A DNA stretch of 64,000 bases, taken from contig CAZTDN010000010.1 of NCBI GenBank assembly GCA_964611895.1, positions 28,240 to 92,239 of the forward strand, written 5' to 3'. Shown piece by piece: positions 1 through 9,608 of the stretch (position 1 is its first letter; the number at the start of each line of letters is the position of its first letter). This DNA is from JAIEOG01 sp964611895. Lineage in GTDB: Bacteria > Bdellovibrionota > FAC87 > UBA2466. Under the pieces are notes generated by a model. That model worked only from the letters and a program-made list of their open reading frames with translations. It was not told the DNA's origin and searched no databases. Both the position numbers and the translations under genes were made by a program.

Positions 1-87
1 TCTAGCAGGGCATGTAGAATAGTCGCAGCAAATGCCGGGGTACCCATATACACAAAACTTTTCATCCCGAGCAGTATGGCACTGGTC

Positions 88-1557
88 TTAGAGATCTGAA
101 AGTTTCAAAACTTCGTCCGCCTGCGCCACGGTTAATCCCATGAAGCGAGAGTACCAGGACTCGGCAAACTCCGGGGGAGTCCGGTGGAGCTGGCGGAGGC
201 AGCGGTGCACGAGGTCACCCGTGGCGACTAAGCTCGGTTCAGAGTTCATGGGTTTGCAATATAGGTCGACCCAAATGTCTTCGGCCGCTGCCCGTAGATC
301 GGTTCCCAGTAAGTCGGCTTGGTACCGCATCCAAACCTGAGGGTCTTCGAGGTGGGCTCTTTCGGGGGCGAGCCCAATATTGGGCATGTTCCATTTATGT
401 TCAAAGCCGCTCTTAAAAGACTGCGCATCCAAGCGCAGCGGGTGCACGGTGTCGCCGAGTCGGAGCTCTCCTTCGATATGCAATTGCAAAGTTTGTTCGT
501 GCGCAATTCCATCGTAAGGCAAGCTCCTCGGAGTGTTTTGGTACCGTGTGATGGGTTCTTGAACCGTATAGTTCTCGGACCGGTAGCGGGTTTCGGATCT
601 AGGTTCACATATTTTACGGTAGTTTTCCGGGTTGCGTTCGCAAGTTTCGAACTGTGCAGTATAGGGAACTTGCCGTGTTTTGGTCACGGTTTGGTAGTCG
701 GTAAACGGCACCTGCACGGAGTAACCATGAACGCGATTCTCGGGGTTGCGGGTGTGTGAAAGGTGAAAACTGCCCTTCAGAGGAAGTTTGAGAGTCAGTG
801 AACCCTTCGCATCATACCAAGGAGACTCCTGGAAGGCGCTCTCCAGTGCAGCGTTTAACGCGGACCGATGAGCGGGCTTCAGTCCTGATATCTGGGGAGC
901 TACCTGGATAGCTCGGTAAAGCGTCGCCTTTTTTCCAATGGCCCCATGATTAGAACCTTGATTGGGAATGCCCCAAGCGGTGCAGACTTTGCGCACAAAC
1001 TCAGAAAAATACGGAAACTTACTCGACTCGCTCCGAGCGAGGCCCATGCACTGTTTTTTTCCCGAGGTGGCCACTTCCTTCAACAAAAAATCACGGCGGC
1101 TCGCCAATGAGCCAGAAAAAATGGGTTGGTAGTGTTGCAATAGGTAAAGGCCCCAGAGCGGTCGCTCCTTGGTCCTAGACTGCATGGCTTGAACTTCGAC
1201 AAAACGCAACGCTTCAACGCTTTCCTCTTCTTGGGTGTTTGCCAGTGGTCCACCGGGAAAGAAATCCCATTGGCGCTCCAATTGAACTACTTCTAATAAA
1301 ATGTCTATCGCGAGCAGGCGGTTAGTCGCCAATCGGGCTTTTCGTACTTCGATGAGACGTTTGTCCAAGAAAGCTGTACGAGACTTTTTGAGACCGGAGA
1401 GGGACTCTTCATCATGGGGGTTTTGTTGGAGCGCTGCTTCGTATGTTTGGACGGCTTCGAGAAAAGCGCCTTGAGCGTGGAGGTCGGCTGCTTTGCCTCG
1501 CAGACCAGAGCAGCTGGAGAGCGCCAATGCGAGAGCGCCGAGCAGGAAAGACCTCAT
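88..1557 (-). CDS. Lipoprotein of unknown function with N-terminal TPR-like segment
   Basis: A 489-residue envelope lipoprotein that I cannot assign to a named family. The N-terminus is a short hydrophobic signal with lipobox LSSC (Cys16). It is followed by one TPR-like helix pair (about residues 22-55). Around residues 290-345 there is a region rich in Tyr, Thr and Arg in which short units of the type (T)xYxTVxxxxxVPY recur, suggesting a repeated beta structure. The C-terminal part contains a further mixed alpha/beta stretch. It is the last gene of the alaS-lptG-def run; its ATG overlaps the def stop as ATGA, so it is probably translated with def. The 87 bases downstream, to the window start, hold nothing I recognise. 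The lipobox is clear; the function is unknown. Confidence 0.8.
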   Translation of the reverse strand: MRSFLLGALALALSSCSGLRGKAADLHAQGAFLEAVQTYEAALQQNPHDEESLSGLKKSRTAFLDKRLIEVRKARLATNRLLAIDILLEVVQLERQWDFFPGGPLANTQEEESVEALRFVEVQAMQSRTKERPLWGLYLLQHYQPIFSGSLASRRDFLLKEVATSGKKQCMGLARSESSKFPYFSEFVRKVCTAWGIPNQGSNHGAIGKKATLYRAIQVAPQISGLKPAHRSALNAALESAFQESPWYDAKGSLTLKLPLKGSFHLSHTRNPENRVHGYSVQVPFTDYQTVTKTRQVPYTAQFETCERNPENYRKICEPRSETRYRSENYTVQEPITRYQNTPRSLPYDGIAHEQTLQLHIEGELRLGDTVHPLRLDAQSFKSGFEHKWNMPNIGLAPERAHLEDPQVWMRYQADLLGTDLRAAAEDIWVDLYCKPMNSEPSLVATGDLVHRCLRQLHRTPPEFAESWYSRFMGLTVAQADEVLKLSDL

Positions 1558-2057
1558 AAAGTAATCCGTTTAGCCTTGAGTTTTACCCACTGCTTTTTAA
1601 GCGGTGGAAGCCGATCTACAAACAGCACTCCATCGAGGTGGTCATATTCATGCTGTAGCGCTACTGCGAGCAACCCTTCGGCGGTGAGGGATTGCTCCTT
1701 ACCAAAACGATCCAGAAAAGAAACTGTGACAGACGAACTGCGGGGGATGGATTCGTTGATGCCAGGGATGCTCAAACAACCCTCTTCGAATGCCGTACTG
1801 CCCGAATGTCCCGTGATCTGGGGGTTAATCGCTTCGAGCCGGATGGGGTCGCAACCTTCGATGCCAGTGAGGTCGATGATGAAAACTCGCAACAAGCGGT
1901 CGACTTGTGTGGCGGCTAGACCAATTCCGTTCGCGGACTTCATTGTCTCGGCCATATCGTCTAAGAGCTGATGAAGTTCGGCGCCAAACTCAGTGACGGC
2001 GAGCGCTTTACGGCGTAGACGTTTGTCCGGGTATTCCAAAAGGGGAAGCAGCGCCAT
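1554..2057 (-). CDS. def: Peptide deformylase
   Basis: Removes the formyl group from the N-terminal Met of new proteins in the cytoplasm. All three family motifs are visible: GIGLAATQ (residues 44-51), EGCLSIP (Cys94 as metal ligand) and QHEYDH (His136, Glu137, His140). The usual Val of motif II is Ile, which is a conservative change. At 167 residues it has normal length. It begins inside a TAATG overlap with the upstream permease gene and ends in an ATGA overlap with the lipoprotein gene. In many bacteria def is paired with fmt; here it is instead in an LPS-transport and alaS context. Confidence 0.97.
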   Translation of the reverse strand: MALLPLLEYPDKRLRRKALAVTEFGAELHQLLDDMAETMKSANGIGLAATQVDRLLRVFIIDLTGIEGCDPIRLEAINPQITGHSGSTAFEEGCLSIPGINESIPRSSSVTVSFLDRFGKEQSLTAEGLLAVALQHEYDHLDGVLFVDRLPPLKKQWVKLKAKRITL

Positions 2058-3127
2058 TATTTCCTTCCAAGTCGGAACGCTGCAATAGACAAGAAAAGAA
2101 AATTCGGTGCCCAGCCGGCCACAAAGGGAGGAATATGCGCATTTTTTCCAATGCTCAGCGACAGCCGCGAAGCTAGCAGATAAGCAAAGACAATCGAAAA
2201 AGCGAGGCCAATATTGCGTGCATTCGTATTGTTCTTGAGGGGTTTCATTGCAAAAGGGAAGCCTAGCAGCACCAATACCAGCGGTGTAAATACCGATGCA
2301 ATCCGTTCGTGGTAGTGCACTTGCTCTAGAGTAGTGTCCAGTCCATACTCTTTGTTCCGCTGGATATATCGACGCAGATCCTTCAGCCGCATGGTGTCTT
2401 CGCGAACTTCGAGTGTCTTAAAGTCCGTGGGTTTTTCCGGGATTACTTTGCGTTTTGTTGAAAAATTCTTTGAGAGCGGAAACTGCGAGTCGGGAGGGTA
2501 GGTGACTACTGTGCCGTTCTTAAGTACCCAATCCCCATTTTCGTAGTGAGCTTCTTTTGCATGGATTTTTTCGAGTAGGTAAAACCCCGGTGTGAAGAGA
2601 TAGATTCGGATGTCTTGAAGAGTATTTGTCTGAGGAGTGAAACTTCCAAAGTTATAAAAAAGCCTTCCGCTACGGTACCAAAAATCGGAACGATCAAATG
2701 CTTGTAAGTTTTCCGAGTTAGAGGGATCCAAGCCTCGAGAGATAAGGACGATTTTGCGGTTAAATACAGGTACGAGTGGGTCAAAAATCAAAAAACTCGC
2801 AGCGCTTACCGTAGCGACAAGCGCGACAAAGGTAGAGACGATGCGCAACGTTCCAATGCCGCTGGCGTTTAGAGCCAATATTTCGTTTTGGCGAGAGAGG
2901 CCGCTAAGCACGATCAGTGTCGCAATCAGGCAGGCGACCGGAACGAACTGCTGAATAGCCAGCGGGATGCGATAAACATACGTTAGCACTACTTTGTTCA
3001 GAGGTAGGGGGGAACGCCAGAAGTTGTTTAGAAAGTCTATCCCGACAAACAACAGCCCCAGTCCTACGATAAGCAAGAGGAGGAAAACACCGGTCTCTTT
3101 GAGCAGGTACCTATCAAGTGTGTCCAT
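2057..3127 (-). CDS. lptG: LptF/LptG-family LPS export permease
   Basis: Inner-membrane permease of the YjgP/YjgQ (LptF/LptG) family, which with LptB extracts lipopolysaccharide from the inner membrane and passes it to LptC/LptA. It has the family layout: an N-terminal membrane block (about residues 12-115, with the characteristic RQNEILAL cytoplasmic coupling segment near residue 79), a periplasmic beta-jellyroll region (about 125-265), and three C-terminal helices (from about residue 275). Length of 356 residues is normal. LptF and LptG are hard to separate by eye; LptG is the better guess from the short first loop, but the symbol is tentative. It lies 11 bases downstream of alaS and overlaps def by one base. 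Confidence 0.88.
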   Translation of the reverse strand: MDTLDRYLLKETGVFLLLLIVGLGLLFVGIDFLNNFWRSPLPLNKVVLTYVYRIPLAIQQFVPVACLIATLIVLSGLSRQNEILALNASGIGTLRIVSTFVALVATVSAASFLIFDPLVPVFNRKIVLISRGLDPSNSENLQAFDRSDFWYRSGRLFYNFGSFTPQTNTLQDIRIYLFTPGFYLLEKIHAKEAHYENGDWVLKNGTVVTYPPDSQFPLSKNFSTKRKVIPEKPTDFKTLEVREDTMRLKDLRRYIQRNKEYGLDTTLEQVHYHERIASVFTPLVLVLLGFPFAMKPLKNNTNARNIGLAFSIVFAYLLASRLSLSIGKNAHIPPFVAGWAPNFLFLSIAAFRLGRK

Positions 3128-3138
3128 GATGTCTTATT

Positions 3139-5802
3139 CTAGCCTCCGGAGGCCAGCGCTTGTTTAAGTTTTTCGAAAGCAGCGGGAAGTTTGTCTGCTT
3201 GGGTGCCTCCCGCTTGCGCAAAATCGGGTTTTCCTCCGCCCGTACCGCCAATTTCTTTAGCCAGCGGCTGAATCAACGCCGAAGCGTTGAGTTTGCTCAC
3301 GAGATCTGAGGTGATACCGACGCACAGGGCTACTTTGCCCTCGTTTTCACTGGCCAATACGACCACGGTTTTTTCTCTGAGTTTGTCTCGTACTTGGTCC
3401 ACTAAGGTGCGTAGCACTTTGGGGCTAATTGAAGGGAGAATTTCTGCCACCAAGCCGATGGTCCCAACGGGAACTCGTTTATCCCAAAGCTGTCCCCCTG
3501 CGCCCGCCCCGCCGGCGAGGCCTTGGGCTGCCTGGAGCTGCAGTTTTTCATTCAACTTTTGGAGAGTCTGGAGGTTCTCCTGTAGGGAGTGAACCTTAGC
3601 CAGAGCATCTGTCGTGCCAAGTTTTTGTTCGATGGCTTTGAGGTCGTTATCTCTCTGCAAGAGAAACTTCAAAGCTCCCTGTCCAGTCACCGCTTCAATT
3701 CGACGTACGCCGCTCGCAACGGAGCTTTCAGACAAGATTTTAAAAAAGAGGATTTCCTGCAAGGTAGAGCCCACAAGGTGTGTTCCTCCGCAAAGCTCCA
3801 CACTCACCGGGTTCGTGGTTCCCAGTCGGATGACCCGGACTTTGTCCCCATATTTTTCATCAAAAAAAGCAAGAGCTCCGCTCTGCACCGCAGCATCATA
3901 ACTCATTTCTGCCGAGGACACTGGGTGGCCTTGGCGAATATTCTCATTCACAAAGGTTTCAATTTGCTCAAGTTGTTCGGAAGTGAGTCCCTTGGGATGT
4001 GTGAAATCAAACCGCAGCCTTGCAGGAGTCACAAGTGACCCAGCTTGTTTCACGCGGTCACCCAATACCTGCCGCAGAGCTGAGTGCAGAAGGTGGGTTG
4101 CTGTGTGATTAATGGTGACCTGTCGACGCAACCCTTCGTCCACCAGAAGTGAGTACTGACCTGTCGGAGCCAGGGAGCCTTGTGTGACCTCCAATTGGTG
4201 AAGAAAGGTTTTTGCGTTCTTCTTGGTGTCCAGAACCCGGGCTTTTGCAGTCGGGCTTTCAACAGTCCCTGTGTCACCCGCCTGACCCCCACTTTCGGCG
4301 TAAAAGGGGGTCTGCTCAAAAACGCCATAGCCCTTGGAAGGTGCGCTGAGCGAAGCGACTTCGTTGCCGCTCTGGTCAAACAGCAGTTGCAAAGTGCTAT
4401 TTGCGCGAGTGGTTTCGTAGCCTACAAAACGAGTGTCTTGCCGTTTGGTAGCAAGTGTTTTGCCAATGGCCTCAGCGACGCCGCTGGTTTCGGCCCCTTT
4501 GAAAGTGCTTTGGCTGCGCTGTTTATCCATCAACAGCTCAAACCCTTTTTCGTCGATGGAAAGCTTGTGTTCCGCAGCAATCGTTGCTGTAAGGTCGAGG
4601 GGAAACCCAAACGTGTCATAGAGTCTAAACGTGATGTCCGCAGGAAGCGTGGCTGCACTTTTGGTCTTGCAGCTCTCGATAGCGTTTTCTAAGACACCGA
4701 GCCCTCGGTGTAGCGTTTCGTGGAATTTTTCTTCTTCTTCCCGAAACGTAGTTTCGATCTGTTTTTTTTGCTCGAGAATCTCGGGGTATACTTTGCCGAG
4801 AGAATCCGTGACTCCCTGAACCAATCCAAACAAAAAAGGCTGCTCCTGTCCTAGCTTTTTCCCATGCCGGATAGCTCGCCGCAGGATTCGCCGGAGGACG
4901 TACCCTCTGCCTTCATTGCTGGGGAGAACGCCATCGGCCAACAAAAAAGTCCCAGCTCGCAAATGATCGGCAACAACCCGTATGGAAGAGGAGGCCGAGT
5001 CCGAGATTTCTTCGCGGTAGGCTTGGCCTACTTTTTTCGAGATCCGATCCAAAAGAGGCGCGAACAGATCGCAGTCGTAGTTGCTAAACTTGCCTTGCAA
5101 TACACTGGTCACGCGTTCCAATCCGGATCCAGTGTCGACGCTGGGTTTGGGCAGACGGGTCATTTTGCCGCTGCTATCTCGATTGAATTGCATAAAGACG
5201 AGATTCCAGATTTCTAAAAAGCGCCCCTTTGAGTCTGTTCCTGGGCTTTTGCCATCGCCGTAAGCTGAACCCCAATCAAAATGTATTTCAGTACAAGGAC
5301 CGCAGGGACCGGTATCCCCCATCGCCCAAAAATTATCTTTCTCACCGAGTCGTTCAATGCGTGATTCTGGAACTCCGATTTTTTTCCAGAGGCCCAGCGC
5401 TTCGTCATCGTCCTGAAATACAGTAACCCAAAGGCGATTGGGATCGAGTTTCCAGTTTCGGGTCAACAACTCCCACGCAAAACTGATCGCCTCTTCTTTG
5501 AAGTAGTCTCCAAAAGAAAAATTCCCCAGCATTTCGAAAAATGTATGGTGCCGTGGAGTAAAACCCACGTTTTCGAGATCGTTATGTTTGCCGCCAGCAC
5601 GCATGCACTTTTGGGCGGTGGTGGCCCGGGAATAGCCGTTGTTTTGGCTTCCCAAAAAGCAATCCTTAAACTGCACCATACCGGAGTTGGTAAACAGCAG
5701 AGTTGGGTCAGCGGCGGGGATTAGGCTAGAACTACGAACCCGAGTGTGGCCTCGGTCTTCGAAATATTTCAAGAAAGATTCACGTATTTCGGATGACTTC
5801 AT
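3139..5802 (-). CDS. alaS: Alanyl-tRNA synthetase
   Basis: Class II synthetase charging tRNA-Ala, with editing of mischarged Ser and Gly. The catalytic domain carries motif 2 around residues 83-100 (RHHTFFEMLGNF). Further on come the tRNA-recognition segment (RGYVLRRILRRA, about residue 300) and the editing domain with zinc ligands His566, His570, Cys671 and His675 (HTATH and CGGTH). The C-terminal oligomerisation/C-Ala region includes a Gly/Ala-rich linker. Length of 887 residues is typical. It heads the minus-strand run and is divergent from bioB across 57 bases. A cognate tRNA-Ala lies 9 kb away in the same window. Confidence 0.98.
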   Translation of the reverse strand: MKSSEIRESFLKYFEDRGHTRVRSSSLIPAADPTLLFTNSGMVQFKDCFLGSQNNGYSRATTAQKCMRAGGKHNDLENVGFTPRHHTFFEMLGNFSFGDYFKEEAISFAWELLTRNWKLDPNRLWVTVFQDDDEALGLWKKIGVPESRIERLGEKDNFWAMGDTGPCGPCTEIHFDWGSAYGDGKSPGTDSKGRFLEIWNLVFMQFNRDSSGKMTRLPKPSVDTGSGLERVTSVLQGKFSNYDCDLFAPLLDRISKKVGQAYREEISDSASSSIRVVADHLRAGTFLLADGVLPSNEGRGYVLRRILRRAIRHGKKLGQEQPFLFGLVQGVTDSLGKVYPEILEQKKQIETTFREEEEKFHETLHRGLGVLENAIESCKTKSAATLPADITFRLYDTFGFPLDLTATIAAEHKLSIDEKGFELLMDKQRSQSTFKGAETSGVAEAIGKTLATKRQDTRFVGYETTRANSTLQLLFDQSGNEVASLSAPSKGYGVFEQTPFYAESGGQAGDTGTVESPTAKARVLDTKKNAKTFLHQLEVTQGSLAPTGQYSLLVDEGLRRQVTINHTATHLLHSALRQVLGDRVKQAGSLVTPARLRFDFTHPKGLTSEQLEQIETFVNENIRQGHPVSSAEMSYDAAVQSGALAFFDEKYGDKVRVIRLGTTNPVSVELCGGTHLVGSTLQEILFFKILSESSVASGVRRIEAVTGQGALKFLLQRDNDLKAIEQKLGTTDALAKVHSLQENLQTLQKLNEKLQLQAAQGLAGGAGAGGQLWDKRVPVGTIGLVAEILPSISPKVLRTLVDQVRDKLREKTVVVLASENEGKVALCVGITSDLVSKLNASALIQPLAKEIGGTGGGKPDFAQAGGTQADKLPAAFEKLKQALASGG

Positions 5803-5859
5803 AGCACTTCAATTTAGCCTCATTGCCAGGCGAAAGCGAGCGCGATAGGAAGAAAGACT

Positions 5860-6816
5860 ATGGATATCCGTCACGATTGGACCCAAGCCGAAGCGCTCGC
5901 ACTATTAACAGGCCCCCTCGAGCCATTGCTGGAAAAAGCAAAGGCCTTACACGCGCAGTATGCCGCCCAGGATGTACAGCAATGTCAGCTGCTCAGCATT
6001 AAAACCGGGGCTTGCCCTGAGGATTGTGGGTACTGCTCGCAGAGCGCCCATTTTAAGACCACCGTGCGCCCCGAAGCGTTGATGGAAGTCGAGCGAGTGA
6101 TTGCCAGTGCGCAGGAAGCGCGGGCCGCCGGGGCATCGCGATTTTGCATGGGGGCTGCGTGGCGCCAGGCGCCGTCCGACCGGCGCTTTGAAGCCGTGCT
6201 CCAAATGATCGAAGGCGTTGCCGCCACGGGAATGGAAGTCTGTTGCACGTTGGGAATGGCAACCGAAGATCAGCTAAAACAAATGAAGGCGGCTGGGCTC
6301 ACGGCTTACAATCATAATTTGGATACAAGTCGGGAACATTATTCAGAGGTGATTTCCACGCGGACCTATGACGATCGGTTGGCGACCTTGTCGGCGGCTC
6401 GTCGTGCAGGGGTACAAGTTTGTTGCGGCGGGATATTGGGCTTGGGGGAAAAAGTCGAGGACCGAGCGAGCCTTTTAGCTGAGCTTGCTAATATGCAGCC
6501 GCACCCAGAAAGTGTACCGATCAATCTCTTGGTCCCTATTGAGGGCACCCCTCTCGCCGAAGCTTCGCAGGTGCCTTTTGAAGAATTTCTCCGGGCGGTG
6601 GCGACTGCGCGCATTCTAATGCCTCGAGCACGCGTTCGATTGAGTGCCGGGCGAAATACCCTAAGCGAAGCACAACAGTTGCGCTGTTTTGAAGCAGGAG
6701 CCAATTCCATTTTTGTGGGAGAAAAACTACTCACTGCTCCAAACGTCGAGTGGGATCAAGATCGTGCCTTGGTTGAGAAGTTTACTCAGGTTCCGTCCCA
6801 GGCTGCCTCGGTTTGA
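5860..6816 (+). CDS. bioB: Biotin synthase
   Basis: Radical-SAM enzyme inserting sulfur into dethiobiotin. The SAM cluster motif CxxxCxxC is CPEDCGYC (Cys52, Cys56, Cys59). The conserved cysteines of the sacrificial 2Fe-2S cluster are present in FCMGA, VCCTLG and VCCGGI, and the Arg ligand in VRLSAGR. Length of 318 residues is standard. The start is an ATG preceded by an AGGAAG-type ribosome site. It stands alone, with no other biotin gene adjacent. Its 3' end overlaps the end of the convergent lipoprotein gene by 35 bases. Confidence 0.97.
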   Translation: MDIRHDWTQAEALALLTGPLEPLLEKAKALHAQYAAQDVQQCQLLSIKTGACPEDCGYCSQSAHFKTTVRPEALMEVERVIASAQEARAAGASRFCMGAAWRQAPSDRRFEAVLQMIEGVAATGMEVCCTLGMATEDQLKQMKAAGLTAYNHNLDTSREHYSEVISTRTYDDRLATLSAARRAGVQVCCGGILGLGEKVEDRASLLAELANMQPHPESVPINLLVPIEGTPLAEASQVPFEEFLRAVATARILMPRARVRLSAGRNTLSEAQQLRCFEAGANSIFVGEKLLTAPNVEWDQDRALVEKFTQVPSQAASV

Positions 6817-7504
6817 GGGGAGCTAGATAGGTCCAAAAGGGCTTAAGGGTCTTGAGCCGTAGGTACATGTCTCGGATGGCGCCCTGAGATTTTTCGCTGT
6901 CCACGCGAGTGCCCCGTATCTCATTGCGCATCACGAACGAAGTTACGGATTGGGTTAGCGCTTTGAGTTCAAAAGTCCCCTCCCAAAATCCGATGTGGGA
7001 AGTCCCTTCGCTTTTGACGTATTTCACTACTAAGTAGCTGGGGTGCTCCACCGACCCTTCGGTCAAGGTTTGGAACCAATCCATTTTCCAGTTCACCCTG
7101 GGAATGAAAGGAATTTTAGGGCCCGCTTCGTGGTGGGTCTCAAAGTGAAAATCCACACGCCGGTCCTTGCCCTGTGAAAATGCAGCGAGGTCTGACTCGT
7201 TCCATGCAGCGATTTCAGGGTTATGTGTAACGGCCCACAGCTCGTAGAGAGGGCGCTCGATACAGCCGCCGCCCTGGGCCCAGAAATTTCCATTGGATTT
7301 TCCGGTCAGAGCAATAACGGGCTGCGAGCTGGTGTATTTCCCACCGACAATCTTGCAATACGGCCCTTCTTCTGGGGCGTCCACCGCACTTTCGGTGGGT
7401 TTTTCAGCTTCGAGAGAAGGGGCCGTGGGGTCCCCCACAAAGGGAGTGGGAGGGCCGTTGCCACACGCTGCTAGTAACAGAACTGAAACGACCCAGAGCA
7501 GCAC
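6782..7504 (-). CDS. Lipoprotein of unknown function
   Basis: A 240-residue protein starting at GTG with a classic lipoprotein signal (LLLAAC, Cys14). A Pro/Glu/Ala-rich linker (about residues 16-46) follows, then a folded domain rich in aromatic residues. I do not recognise the family. It lies four bases after the Fe-S oxidoreductase gene on the same strand, so the two are likely co-transcribed. It could be an envelope accessory of that reductase, but nothing in its sequence (no Cys pairs or heme motif) says so. The last 35 bases overlap the 3' end of bioB tail to tail. Confidence 0.75.
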   Translation of the reverse strand: MLLWVVSVLLLAACGNGPPTPFVGDPTAPSLEAEKPTESAVDAPEEGPYCKIVGGKYTSSQPVIALTGKSNGNFWAQGGGCIERPLYELWAVTHNPEIAAWNESDLAAFSQGKDRRVDFHFETHHEAGPKIPFIPRVNWKMDWFQTLTEGSVEHPSYLVVKYVKSEGTSHIGFWEGTFELKALTQSVTSFVMRNEIRGTRVDSEKSQGAIRDMYLRLKTLKPFWTYLAPLKPRQPGTEPE

Positions 7505-7508
7505 TTTC

Positions 7509-9551
7509 CTAAGCCTTTGTCTCCATGCTGGATGCGACGATTTGCATGATGTCCATTACCTGCACTTTGTCGTCCACGCCTTTGTCGGTCACCCCATTGC
7601 CTATCATGATTCGGCAGTAAGGGCACGAGGTCGCGATGATATCGGGCTTTTTCTCCATCGCTTGGCCAACCCGCAGATGGTTTACGCGCTGATCAGCTTT
7701 TTCTTCCATCCACATGCGTCCACCACCGGCCCCACAGCAAGTGCCTTTTTCGCGGCTGGCGGGGAGTTCTTCCACGTTGGCACCGGGAACATGGGACAGA
7801 ATATGCCGAGGCTCGTCGTACACTTCGTTGACCCGTCCGTAGTAGCATGAGTCGTGGTAGACGACTTTTTTGTCTAATGATTTGGTCATTTTGACTTTGC
7901 CTTCATGCACCAGCCGAGAAACCAAATCTCCGGCGCGGATGATTTCCCACTTACCCCCAAAGTCCGGGTATTCGTTCGCCATGGTGTTGAAACAATGCGG
8001 ACAATTCACCAGAATTTTTTTGATGCCGTAGGAGTTGATTTTTGCGACCAATGCCTCGGCCATCGTTTGAAAGAGGTATTCGTTACCCAGGCGGCGAGCA
8101 GTTTCCCCATTGCACAGTTCTTCTTTTCCCAAGATTCCAAAAGAAACACCGGCTTCTTTCAGGATTTTGACAAACGACTGCGTGGTTTTACGATTGTTCG
8201 AATCAAACGCGCCTCCACAGCCGACGTAGTAAAGATACTCAACATTGGGGTTATCCGCCACGCGAGGCACATCTAGTCCGTCAGTCCACGCGGCCCGTTC
8301 CTCGGAGCTGATACCCCAGGGATTGGAGTTATTTTCCAAGCCCTTGAATGCGCGGTTGAGTTCATCCGGGAATCGAGAGGCTTCCTGAACTAGATGCTGT
8401 CGCAGAGCAACGATTTTATCGACGTATTCAATATTCACTGGGCAAGCTTCTTCGCAAGCACGGCAAGTGTTGCAGGACCAAACCACTTCGTCGATTACGG
8501 GTTTACCTTCCCCGACGACGACATCCAAGCTGCTGGGGTCGACTCCTGCTTTGAGTAAATCCGGCTGCTGTTTGTACAGATTGTCTCTCAACTGCAAAAG
8601 GAACTGTCGGGGTGCGAGCGGTTTTTGGGTAGAAGTCGCGGGGCACATCGACGAACATCGGCCGCACTCTGTGCAACTGTACATGTCTAAAGTTTGCTTC
8701 CAAGTAAAGTCGAGCGGCTTGGAGCGGCCAAAAGAAGGGTTGTCGCCCGAAAAATCCGCTTTCGCGATTTTGCCCGCGGGCTCGATGCGTCCCAAAAACA
8801 CATTCGCTACGGCTGTCAGGATGTGAAAATGTTTTGAAAGGGGTAGCAAGTTCAAAAAAGTGAGGATGACTAGGTTGTGCACCCACCAAGCGATATCGCT
8901 CGCCAAAGATGCCGCTTCCACATTGCTACCAAAGAGATCCGCAAGTGCAGCCGTAAGGGGTTGCCACCGGGCTTCTTCCAAACCCTGTGCCGTTGCTCCC
9001 AGGGAGACTAGTCGTCCCGCGTCATAAAAGAACCCTGAAATCATAATAGTTGCGATAAAACTGAGGATGAGTAGGGCTTCGTGGTGTTTTTGGCTGTGGA
9101 GTTTTGCTTCAGCCGGGAGAAACCCCATCAAGCGCTGCGGTTTGAGGATCAACCAGCGGTAGAAAAGCACCCCTACCGCACAGAGCACGGCAAGTTGGAA
9201 AAGGTCCTTGGCCAGAGAGTAGGGCCCTGCGATGAGACTGGGAATTTCAAAACCAGGAAACCAGCCCCGGGAAAACATAGTGACGACTTGAAGGCCGAGC
9301 GTGATGAAACCCCAGAACACGACGATGTGCAGTACTCCCGCCATCCCACCGTCTCGGAAAAACTTGTACTGACCGAAAGCGTAAACGAGGGTATTACGAG
9401 CGCGCTTTCCCCAGGTCTTTGCGCTGTAGTCTCGCCCATCGTCCTTGCGCATTTTGAGCAAGAGCCGCAGGCGATTGGTCACTTGGAACAGAAAGAGAGA
9501 TATTCCTGCGACAAAAGCGGTGGTCCAGAGGGCTGTTGCGAGCATCGACAT
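7509..9551 (-). CDS. Membrane-bound Fe-S oxidoreductase, heterodisulfide-reductase-like
   Basis: About 680 residues with an N-terminal membrane domain resembling the cytochrome-b-type gamma subunit of nitrate reductase (several helices in the first 290 residues). Two 4Fe-4S motifs follow (CTECGRCSSMCP and CNTCRACEEACP), then two CCG-type cysteine-rich domains, the last ending CCGAGGGRMW. This layout matches fused HdrE/HdrD-like or FadF-type proteins, which pass electrons from ETF or other cytoplasmic donors into the quinone pool. That role is inferred from the family. I chose the ATG at 9551 because GGGAGA sits just upstream; a TTG further up would add nine residues. No etf genes are in the window. 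Confidence 0.85.
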   Translation of the reverse strand: MSMLATALWTTAFVAGISLFLFQVTNRLRLLLKMRKDDGRDYSAKTWGKRARNTLVYAFGQYKFFRDGGMAGVLHIVVFWGFITLGLQVVTMFSRGWFPGFEIPSLIAGPYSLAKDLFQLAVLCAVGVLFYRWLILKPQRLMGFLPAEAKLHSQKHHEALLILSFIATIMISGFFYDAGRLVSLGATAQGLEEARWQPLTAALADLFGSNVEAASLASDIAWWVHNLVILTFLNLLPLSKHFHILTAVANVFLGRIEPAGKIAKADFSGDNPSFGRSKPLDFTWKQTLDMYSCTECGRCSSMCPATSTQKPLAPRQFLLQLRDNLYKQQPDLLKAGVDPSSLDVVVGEGKPVIDEVVWSCNTCRACEEACPVNIEYVDKIVALRQHLVQEASRFPDELNRAFKGLENNSNPWGISSEERAAWTDGLDVPRVADNPNVEYLYYVGCGGAFDSNNRKTTQSFVKILKEAGVSFGILGKEELCNGETARRLGNEYLFQTMAEALVAKINSYGIKKILVNCPHCFNTMANEYPDFGGKWEIIRAGDLVSRLVHEGKVKMTKSLDKKVVYHDSCYYGRVNEVYDEPRHILSHVPGANVEELPASREKGTCCGAGGGRMWMEEKADQRVNHLRVGQAMEKKPDIIATSCPYCRIMIGNGVTDKGVDDKVQVMDIMQIVASSMETKA

Positions 9552-9608
9552 GGTGGATTCTCCCGTCAGTAGAAGCAAACTGTCTAATAGTTAAGAATAC
9601 CCTGCCAC

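Noticed and set aside
4180..4692. Long open frame antisense to alaS
   Set aside because: It lies entirely inside a well-supported essential gene, has no ribosome site and no recognisable domain; typical shadow frame.
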